Source of the DNA: Bdellovibrio sp. ZAP7
GTDB lineage: Bacteria; Bacteroidota; Bacteroidia; Flavobacteriales; Flavobacteriaceae
Assembly (NCBI GenBank): GCA_943324165.2
Contig: CALPKO020000020.1
Coordinates: 1-10,608 of the forward strand
Length of the DNA stretch: 10,608 nucleotides
Reading direction: 5' to 3'
The position numbers were made by a program, and so were the translations under genes. Positions 1 to 6,700 of this stretch are shown in pieces. Numbering within the stretch: position 1 is the stretch's first letter; each line of letters begins with the position of its first letter. The notes under the pieces were generated by a model. The model was given only the letters and a program-made list of their open reading frames with translations, made no database searches and was not told the origin of the DNA.

Positions 1-4
1 GATA

Positions 5-817
5 TTAAATACTTGACACTCCAAATCCACCATCAACATTGATGACTATTCCCGTCACAAATTTTGAAGCATCGCTACATAAAAACATTAATACGCCATC
101 TAAATCCTCGGGAACACCAAAGCGTTTCATTGGTGTCATGTCGATAATTTTTTCTCCTCTTGGGGTAAGATTTCCTTCTGGAGTAAGCAATAAAGCTCTG
201 TTTTGGGCTCCGATAAAAAAACCTGGAGCAATAGCGTTTACTCTAATTCCTTCTCCAAATTTGGTTCCCATTTCAACTGCCATCCATTTAGTGAAATTAT
301 CAATCGCAGCTTTTGAGGCAGAATATCCGACAACGCGAGTTAAAGGACGTTGCGCCGAAGCAGAAGAAATATTAATGATAATGCCTGATTTTTGTTTGGC
401 AAAAATTTCTGAAAACACCTGCGAAGGAAGCATTGTACCGATGATATTCAAATCAAGTACTTTTTGCAAGTCGCCCAATTGCATATCATAAATGGCTTGA
501 TCGGTACCTATCGTTGCTCCGGGCATGTTTCCGCCAGCAGCATTGATTAGTATATCCAATCTTCCATACTCTTTTATTATAAAGTCCCTAACTTGTTCTA
601 ATGATTCTTTGTTTAAAACATTAGCAGTTACAGGAAATGATTTTCCACCATTTTTTATTATTTCATTTACAGCGGTCTCTGCTTCTACATCTGTCAAACC
701 CATTATACCGACATTTGCACCATGCTCTGCAAGTACTTTTGCCATATTTGATCCTAGCACTCCAGCACCTCCAGTTATTAATACAACCTTTCCGTTTAAG
801 TCAAATAAATTTTTCAT
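5..817 (-). CDS. SDR-family D-mannonate oxidoreductase (fructuronate reductase type)
   Basis: This 270-residue protein is a classical short-chain dehydrogenase. It has an N-terminal Rossmann nucleotide loop TGGAGVLG (15-22), NAAG (92-95), Asn124, a probable catalytic Ser152, and the Tyr165/Lys169 pair in YSASK. The loop has GVLG where most SDRs have GxG at the usual spacing. I recall this form, together with AAGGNMPGATIG (93-104), RPLTRVVGYSASKAA, APGFFIGAQNRALL and a VDGGF end, from the SDR-type mannonate oxidoreductases (UxuB-like, as in Bacillus), which interconvert D-fructuronate and D-mannonate with NAD(P)H in the cytoplasm. It is the last gene of the kdgK operon inside the window, 8 bases after kdgA. 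This supports hexuronate catabolism, with a mannonate dehydratase expected nearby. The start ATG has only A/T-rich sequence before it. Alternatives are a KduD-like enzyme or the reductase of alginate-derived DEH. The SDR family is certain; the substrate is inferred. Confidence 0.83.
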   Translation of the reverse strand: MKNLFDLNGKVVLITGGAGVLGSNMAKVLAEHGANVGIMGLTDVEAETAVNEIIKNGGKSFPVTANVLNKESLEQVRDFIIKEYGRLDILINAAGGNMPGATIGTDQAIYDMQLGDLQKVLDLNIIGTMLPSQVFSEIFAKQKSGIIINISSASAQRPLTRVVGYSASKAAIDNFTKWMAVEMGTKFGEGIRVNAIAPGFFIGAQNRALLLTPEGNLTPRGEKIIDMTPMKRFGVPEDLDGVLMFLCSDASKFVTGIVINVDGGFGVSSI

Positions 818-825
818 TAAATTTT

Positions 826-1485
826 TTATTTTATGGATTTAATAATATTTAATACAGCTTCAGAGTCCGATTGAATTTGAGAATAATTTTGTTCTTCCAT
901 TAGTGTTTTGCTAATCAATTTACTTCCCATTCCAACTGCACAAACTCCCGCTTTGAACCATTTTTCTATACTCTCTTTCGTAGCGTCTACGCCTCCAGTA
1001 GGCATAAAATTTAATTTAGGAAAAACATCCTTTATAGTACTCATAAATTCAACACCCAAGATATTTCCTGGAAATAACTTAATAAATTCCAAACCAATAT
1101 TTTCAGCAGCAATAATTTCGGTAGGCGTCATACATCCTGGAGCATAAAATATATTGTTAGCGACTGCATATTCGGCAATCTCCTCTACAAAACCTGGACT
1201 TACTAAAAAATCAGCACCTATGTTTAAATACGCTGCGGCCTGTTTCAGATTTTTTACCGTTCCTATTCCGATGAGTAAATCAGGCATTTCTTGGTTTCTT
1301 ACTGCTATCAATTTTTTAAAATTAACAAAAGCAGTTTCACCTCTGCTGGTATATTCTATTGCTTTTATGCCAGCTTTATAAACCGCTTTTAGAATTTCTA
1401 CGCTTACGGTCTCATCAGCATTAAAATACAATGGCAGAATTCCCTGTTTTTTTATGGTTTCTGTAACTAATTGAGCATTATTCAT
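826..1485 (-). CDS. kdgA: KDPG aldolase / 4-hydroxy-2-oxoglutarate aldolase
   Basis: This 219-residue protein has the length and single TIM-barrel layout of class I KDPG aldolases (Eda/KdgA). These cleave 2-keto-3-deoxy-6-phosphogluconate into pyruvate and glyceraldehyde-3-phosphate in the cytoplasm. Visible landmarks are ILPLY at the first strand (16-20), the catalytic-type Glu44 in IEYTSRG with Arg48, GIGTV (73-77), SPGF (96-99), APGCMTPTE (115-123), the Schiff-base Lys136 in IKLFPG, and MPTGGV (161-166). No active-site position appears to be lost. It follows the YhcH-family gene: its ATG lies 3 bases after the stop of that gene's unshifted frame, so the two are almost certainly co-transcribed. 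The SDR gene starts 8 bases downstream. Because kdgK is in the same operon, the substrate is most likely KDPG made from hexuronates. Confidence 0.93.
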   Translation of the reverse strand: MNNAQLVTETIKKQGILPLYFNADETVSVEILKAVYKAGIKAIEYTSRGETAFVNFKKLIAVRNQEMPDLLIGIGTVKNLKQAAAYLNIGADFLVSPGFVEEIAEYAVANNIFYAPGCMTPTEIIAAENIGLEFIKLFPGNILGVEFMSTIKDVFPKLNFMPTGGVDATKESIEKWFKAGVCAVGMGSKLISKTLMEEQNYSQIQSDSEAVLNIIKSIK

Positions 1486-1488
1486 TTT

Positions 1489-1560
1489 TTAAATTTTTAT
1501 TTTTACAACCAATTTTTTTATTTCTCCTGTCCCAATCATTGGTGCGTGAACATCTTCTGG
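1489..1560 (-). pseudogene. Out-of-frame 3' end of the YhcH-family gene
   Basis: This stretch encodes the normal-looking C terminus of the YhcH/YjgK/YiaL protein, in the frame one base away from the upstream part. It starts PEDVHAPMIGTGEIKK, continues with a short beta-strand-like tail rich in Val and Lys, and ends with TAA at 1489-1491. Joining it to residue 126 would give a 149-residue protein, the usual family length, with the stop 3 bases before the kdgA ATG. That spacing is the natural operon junction, which supports this being the ancestral reading frame. Confidence 0.8.
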
Positions 1561-1937
1561 AAAAAAATAGCAAATTGATTATCCGTTAATTCAAAGTACG
1601 TATCGGGTGCGTCTGAATAAAATCGGACGTCTTTTTCAGCATTATAAGCGCCCTTTTGGGTTTTGCATTTATGCCTTGGTTTCCATCCAAAGATTTCATT
1701 TCCTTTTATGCAAAGTTGAATATCAATAAATTGATCATGACATTCAAATTTTTCTAAACTTGTTTCTTTTGATTTTCCAATAGCAGTCGTAATAAATGAA
1801 CGAATGCCAGTTGGAATTTCAATTGTCCCATCAGGAGCTTCAACTAGATTATTGGTTAAAATATAATGAAAAGCGTTTTCAAATTGAGGGTGTATTTTGT
1901 AATACTTTTGTGCGTTTTCTATTGTATCAATTATCAT
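1536..1937 (-). CDS. YhcH/YjgK/YiaL family protein, C terminus altered by an apparent frameshift
   Basis: The readable protein has 133 residues and resembles the YhcH/YjgK/YiaL (DUF386) family, small cupin-like proteins usually near 150 residues. One member, NanQ, speeds anomer interconversion of sialic acid. Matching features are IPTGIRSF (41-48), FECHDQFIDIQLCIKGNE (64-81) with His67 and Glu81, and FELTDNQFAIFF (115-126). After Phe126 the frame gives only QKMFTHQ and stops. The +1 frame continues as PEDVHAPMIGTGEIKK and on to a stop at 1489, giving 149 residues. The break coincides with a run of seven A (plus strand, 1561-1567), so one lost base explains it. The gene sits 12 bases after kdgK and just before kdgA. 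A role as an anomerase or helper for uronic or keto-deoxy sugars is inferred from context only. Whether the shift is real or a sequencing error cannot be decided here. Confidence 0.85.
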   Translation of the reverse strand: MIIDTIENAQKYYKIHPQFENAFHYILTNNLVEAPDGTIEIPTGIRSFITTAIGKSKETSLEKFECHDQFIDIQLCIKGNEIFGWKPRHKCKTQKGAYNAEKDVRFYSDAPDTYFELTDNQFAIFFQKMFTHQ

Positions 1938-1949
1938 TTGCTTTCTAGT

Positions 1950-2975
1950 TTATCGTTGTACTCTTCCACTACCATCTCCCAGTACTAATTCTTTAACTTC
2001 TGAAAGTGTTGCGTGGTTTAAGTCTCCTGGAATAGTGTGTTTCAATGCGCTTGCTGCCACTCCGAACTCCGCTGCGTCCTTCATAGCCATTCCTGTAACT
2101 AAGCCATAAATTAAGCCACTTGCAAATGAATCTCCACTTCCAACTCGGTCAACTATCCTTACGTTATATTCTTTGGTATGGTAAAATTCTTCGCCATTAT
2201 ATACTAAAGCGCTCCAGCCATTATCGCTAGCGCTGTGGCTTTCTCTTAATGAAGAGGCAATAAATTTGAAACCAAACTTCTCTTTCATTTGTTTGAATAC
2301 ATCTTTGAATCCATCTAAATTTAATTCGCCTTTTGTCACATCAGTACCTTGTGACTTAAAGCCTAGCGTTGTATCTGCATCTTCCTCATTACCTATACAT
2401 ACATCAACATATTGACAAAGTTGAGACATCACTTCTCTTGCTTTTTCTTTAGTCCAAAGTTTTTTTCTATAATTTAAATCAATACTAGTTGTGATTCCCT
2501 TTGCCTTAGCGGCTTTTAGAGCAGCTAATGTTAATGCTGCGGCTTTGTCACTTAGCGCTGGTGTTATACCCGTGGTATGGAACCAATCACATCCTTCAAA
2601 TATTTTATCAAAATCAAATTCAGAAGCATCAACATCTGCAATAGAAGCACCAGCTCTATCATACACCACTTGAGAAGCTCTCATTGAAGCACCTGTTTCT
2701 AAAAAATAAATACCTAATCTATCTCCTCCTCGGGCGATAAATTGTGTATCTACACCATATCTTCTAAGGTGGTTGATAGCGGATTGCCCGATAGGGTTAT
2801 TTGGAACTTTAGTAACAAATGTGCCATCTAAACCATAATTACATAGGGCTGCAGCAACATTTGCTTCACCGCCTCCGTACGTTACATCTAAAGAATCGCT
2901 TTGAACAAATCTTTTAAAATCTGGTGTAGATAAGCGTAGCATTATCTCTCCTAGGGTAACAACTTTTTTACTCAT
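1950..2975 (-). CDS. kdgK: 2-keto-3-deoxygluconate kinase, PfkB family
   Basis: This 341-residue protein belongs to the PfkB/ribokinase sugar kinases. It has the N-terminal substrate-side motif YGGGEANVAAAL (33-44), the YDRAGAS strand (105-111), SIDLNYRKKLW (164-174) as in KDG kinases, IGNEEDA (194-200) lining the nucleotide site, and the C-terminal PfkB signature DRVGSGDSFASG (276-287) with catalytic base Asp282. It would phosphorylate 2-keto-3-deoxygluconate with ATP to KDPG, the substrate of the aldolase two genes downstream. It is the first gene of the operon, starts MSKKVVTLGEIMLRL, and ends 12 bases before the YhcH-family gene. A promoter box (3038-3045) and a palindromic operator candidate (3017-3032) lie upstream, suggesting induction by a hexuronate intermediate. 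The family is certain. KDG specificity is supported by the neighbours; fructokinase-like relatives are the alternative. Confidence 0.92.
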   Translation of the reverse strand: MSKKVVTLGEIMLRLSTPDFKRFVQSDSLDVTYGGGEANVAAALCNYGLDGTFVTKVPNNPIGQSAINHLRRYGVDTQFIARGGDRLGIYFLETGASMRASQVVYDRAGASIADVDASEFDFDKIFEGCDWFHTTGITPALSDKAAALTLAALKAAKAKGITTSIDLNYRKKLWTKEKAREVMSQLCQYVDVCIGNEEDADTTLGFKSQGTDVTKGELNLDGFKDVFKQMKEKFGFKFIASSLRESHSASDNGWSALVYNGEEFYHTKEYNVRIVDRVGSGDSFASGLIYGLVTGMAMKDAAEFGVAASALKHTIPGDLNHATLSEVKELVLGDGSGRVQR

Positions 2976-3016
2976 TCTAATTGTATTTTTTATGAAATGT
3001 TAATGAAAATAATTTA

Positions 3017-3032
3017 TCGTGTGCGAACACGA
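3017..3032. promoter_or_regulatory. Candidate LacI-type operator upstream of kdgK
   Basis: A 16-bp inverted repeat has perfect 6-bp arms TCGTGT and ACACGA around GCGA, with CG at the exact centre. LacI-family regulators commonly bind palindromes with a central CG. The site lies 41 bases before the kdgK ATG and 5 bases downstream of the proposed -7 box, so it would cover the start of transcription, a usual place for a repressor. No regulator gene is in the window. The repeat is seen directly; its function is inferred. Confidence 0.5.
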
Positions 3033-3037
3033 AAAGC

Positions 3038-3070
3038 CAAAAATATTAAAAATAATAATAGAATGATTAA
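3038..3070 (-). promoter_or_regulatory. Candidate promoter of the kdgK operon
   Basis: The minus strand carries TATTTTTG at 3045-3038, a full match to the Bacteroidota -7 element TAnnTTTG. A weak -33 element, TTA instead of TTG, lies at 3070-3068 with a 22-base spacer. The transcript would start near 3031, inside the inverted repeat at 3017-3032, and have a leader of about 55 bases. The weak -33 match lowers confidence. Confidence 0.42.
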
Positions 3071-3231
3071 AAAAAGAAATATATTTTAGTTTTTTTTAAT
3101 TGGAAATATTTTTTTAGTTTGGAAAAAATATTTCACATAGAAAAATCGAATAGAAGAATAATAGGAGTGTTTTTTGGTTTTAAATAAAAAGCGCATGGTA
3201 AAGCTTGAATGATTCAAAGAACCAAAGTTGC
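3046..3231. other. AT-rich intergenic stretch between the trxA terminator and the kdgK promoter
   Basis: Together with the adjacent sites this belongs to a 312-base gap between trxA and kdgK. Apart from the weak kdgK -33 element at 3068-3070, I see no gene or RNA here. The sequence is dominated by A and T runs with near-repeats of TTGGAAA around 3100-3127, and has a 13-base palindrome TTGAATGATTCAA at 3205-3217 whose meaning is unknown. Confidence 0.5.
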
Positions 3232-3264
3232 AAAAAAAACCGCCTTATATAAATAAGGCGGTTT
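3232..3264 (-). terminator. Intrinsic terminator of trxA
   Basis: Two perfectly complementary 12-base arms, AAACCGCCTTAT (3237-3248) and ATAAGGCGGTTT (3253-3264), enclose a 4-base loop. Read on the minus strand, the GC-rich part of the stem is followed by eight T (the A run at 3232-3239). It begins 23 bases after the trxA stop codon. No comparable T run follows on the plus strand, so it acts on the trxA transcript and separates it from the kdgK operon. Confidence 0.92.
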
Positions 3265-3287
3265 GCGAATTCAATTTTAGGTTTATA

Positions 3288-3605
3288 CTACAACAAGGCG
3301 TTTAAGCTGTCTGCATAAGTTTGTTTTGGAGCAACACCAACTTGACGTCCAACTACTTCACCATTTTGGAAAACCAAAACAGTTGGGATGTTTCTTACTC
3401 CGTATTTTGCTGCAAATTCTTGATTTGCATCAACATCTACTTTACCGACAACTGCTTTTCCGTCGTATTCTGTTGCTAATTCTTCGATTACTGGTCCCAC
3501 CATTCTACAAGGTCCGCACCAAGCTGCCCAAAAATCTACCATTACGGGTTTATCCGATTTCAAAACTACTTCTTCAAAAGTAGCATCTGTTATTGTTAAT
3601 GCCAT
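3288..3605 (-). CDS. trxA: Thioredoxin
   Basis: This 105-residue protein is a single thioredoxin domain of normal length with no signal peptide, so it acts in the cytoplasm as a general disulfide reductant, reduced by thioredoxin reductase. The redox motif WCGPC is at 29-33, the buried Asp (Asp26 in E. coli) corresponds to Asp24, and the cis-proline is Pro74 in NIPT. The GQV-like loop near the active site reads RQVGV (87-91). It lies 106 bases downstream of dnaE in the same direction. It has its own promoter box (TAAATTTG, 3630-3637) and a strong terminator, so it can be expressed as a single gene. The stop codon is TAG. Confidence 0.97.
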   Translation of the reverse strand: MALTITDATFEEVVLKSDKPVMVDFWAAWCGPCRMVGPVIEELATEYDGKAVVGKVDVDANQEFAAKYGVRNIPTVLVFQNGEVVGRQVGVAPKQTYADSLNALL

Positions 3606-3629
3606 TTTTTATCTTTTTAAATTGTTGCA

Positions 3630-3657
3630 CAAATTTAGTGTTTTAAATTTTAAACAG
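3630..3657 (-). promoter_or_regulatory. Candidate trxA promoter
   Basis: The minus strand has TAAATTTG at 3637-3630, a perfect TAnnTTTG -7 element, 24 bases before the trxA ATG. At 3657-3655 stands CTG, one base off the TTG -33 element, with a 17-base spacer. The short leader and the exact -7 match support trxA having its own promoter as well as any readthrough from dnaE. Confidence 0.55.
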
Positions 3658-3711
3658 TTGTTAAATTTAAATTGCTTTTTGTTATGAATGCATTTGAAAA
3701 TTTGATTGCTA

Positions 3712-6700
3712 TCAATTTAATGAAAAATTCACTTCCATTTTTTCGAGTTCACTCAATAATTCACTTGATATTTGAATTTTAAGTTTCAAACTTGGCATCA
3801 CTAATTTAGTTATTACTTTAACTTCTTCTATTTCAGTCGTAATAATATTCAGATTATTATCGGTCAGATTTTCTGAATTTTCATCGGCATCAAGCATGAT
3901 TTCTTCTTGCTCGGGTTGTTGCGTTTCAACTTCAACCGTATTTAAAACTTTTTGCGTTTCTAAAATTTCAAATTCAATTTGGTTATTTCCTTTGTTTTTC
4001 TGAAAAACTGCGTTCAAATTATCTATTAAAACTGCGTTTAAATTTTTTATATCTAAGTTAATGACGAGTTTTTTAGCAAACAAACTCAAGACATCTTGCA
4101 AATAATGAACATTTAAAAATTGCAGTCTTGGCTCTCCTTTTTTACCAGTTTCTCGATTTAGATAACCCTCTTTTACTGCCACTTTGATATAAGTAAAATT
4201 ATTTTGAATAAAAAAATGTCTGAACTTTCCATATTCTTCGCCAAAAATTTTAAATTCATAGTTTTCATCATAACCCTCTAAAGTGAAAATTCCCCATCCT
4301 TTGCCAGCATTCGAAACCCGATGTTGAATGTTGGTAATAATTCCCCCAAAAGTCAGGTTTTTGTTTACATGTAGTTCGAGATTTTTTAAGCTTTCTAATT
4401 TGCTATTACAGAAATTTTTCATTTCAAATTTAAAATCGTCTAGCGGATGTCCTGAAATGTAGATGCCAACCACTTCTTTTTCTTTTGCTAATTTTTCCAT
4501 TGTACTCCAATCTTCACATTGTGGGACGATTGGCTCTGCAATTTGAACATCACTGGCTTCTCCAAACAAACTCACTTGCGAAGAATTTTCATTTTCTTGG
4601 AATTTTGAGCCATACCGCATAGCCTTTTCATAAAATGGAATTCCTTCCCCTTCAATATGAAAATATTGCGCCCGAATTACTCCTTTAAAAGAATCAAATC
4701 CACCCGCATACGCCAAGTTTTCAAATGCTTTTTTGTTGGCAGACCGCAAATCAATTCTTTTGGCCAGATCAAAAATAGATTTGTATTTTCCGTCCTTTCT
4801 ATTGTCAACAATAGTTTGTACAGCGCCATTTCCAACGCCTTTCACAGCTCCCATTCCAAATCGAACGGCATATTCATCATTTACAGTAAATTTATAAAAA
4901 CTTTCATTCACATCTGGTCCCAAAACCTTTAATCCCATTCGTTTGCACTCTTCCATAAAGAAAGAAACTTGCTTGATATCACTCATGTTATTACTCAAAA
5001 CGGCAGCCATGTATTCTGCAGGATAATTGGCTTTTAAATAAGCAGTTTGATAAGCAATCCAAGCGTAACAAGTAGAATGCGATTTATTGAAAGCATATTC
5101 TGCAAAAGCTTCCCAATCTTTCCAAATTTTCTCTAGCTTTTCTTCAGCATGTCCTTTTTTTGCGGCTTGACTAATGAATTTTGGCTTCATTTTATCCAAA
5201 ACTTCCCGTTGCTTTTTCCCCATTGCTTTTCGCAAAACGTCGGCATCGCCCTTGGAAAAGCCAGCTAATTTCTGAGACAAAAGCATTACTTGTTCTTGAT
5301 AAACCGTTATTCCGTAGGTGTCTTTTAGTAATTCTTCACAAGCTTCAAGGTCATATTCTATTGGTTCTTCTCCATTTTTTCTTCGGATAAAACTTGGGAT
5401 GTATGCAATTGGTCCTGGACGGTAAAGTGCATTCATGGCAATCAAATCGTTAAAAACAGTCGGCTTTAATTCCTTCATGTATTTTTGCATTCCAGCACTT
5501 TCATATTGAAAAATACCTACTGTTTCTCCACGTTGAAAAAGCTCAAAAGTTTTCAAATCATCAATAGGAAATTCATCCGGATTGATGTCTATTCCGTTTC
5601 TGTACTTCACTAATTTAACTGTGTCCTTTATTAATGTAAGTGTTTTCAAGCCCAAGAAGTCCATTTTTAACAAACCAGCACTTTCTACCACTGAATTGTC
5701 GAACTGAGTAACATACAGATCCGAATCTTTAGCTGTGGCAACGGGAACAAAATTTGTAATGTCACTTGGCGTGATAATAACGCCACAAGCATGAATTCCA
5801 GTATTTCTTAAATTGCCTTCTAAAATTTTAGCTTGTTGGATGGTTTCGCCACTCAAATCATCATCTTTTGAAATGGCAATTAGTTCTTTGATTTTTTCGA
5901 AATCTTCGGGCCGTAGAATTTTCTTGATTTCGGGTTCAGCATCTTTCAAAAAACGGGATAAACTCCATTTCGAAGGAATCATATTCGGAATTAACTTGGC
6001 AATTTTATCCGCTTCAAAAAGTGGTAGGTCTAAAACCCTAGCAGTGTCTCGAATAGCCGATTTTGCAGCCATTGTTCCGTATGTAACGATTTGTGCAACT
6101 TGTTTTTGTCCGTATTTTTGAATTACATAATCCATTACTTTACTTCGTCCTTCATCGTCAAAATCTATATCAATATCGGGAAGCGAAACACGATCTGGAT
6201 TTAGAAATCTTTCAAAAAGTAAATTGTACAGAAGTGGGTCTATGTTAGTAATTCCCAAACAATAGGCAACCACTGAACCAGCCGCAGAACCACGTCCGGG
6301 CCCAACCGAAACCTCCATTTTTCTGGCTTCTGCGATAAAGTCTTGCACAATTAAAAAATAACCCGGATAACCAGAATTGGCAATTGTCAATAATTCAAAA
6401 TCCAATCTTTCTTGAATTTCTGGTGTTATTTCGGAATAACGGCGTCTTGCACCTTCGAAAGTGAGGTGTTTTAAATAAGCGTTTTCGCCACGAACACCTC
6501 CGTCAACTTCGTCTTGTGGATTTAAAAATTCATTTGGAATTTCAAATTTTGGGAGCAATACTTCTCGCGCTAAATCGTATATTTCAATTTTATCGACTAT
6601 TTCTTGAATGTTGGCAATCGCTTCGGGCAAATCGTTGAAAACTTGCTTCATTTCATCACCAGATTTAAAGTAATATTCTTTATTGGGCAAGCCAAATCGA

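Noticed and set aside
5..817. Assigning the SDR to alginate degradation (DEH reductase) or as KduD
   Set aside because: The recalled motifs AAGGNMPGATIG and GFFIGAQNRALL fit SDR-type mannonate oxidoreductases better, and no alginate lyase or KduI gene is visible. It is kept as an alternative only.
3095..3136. Near-direct repeats of TTGGAAA followed by A/T runs
   Set aside because: They are too short and too AT-rich to separate from low-complexity background.
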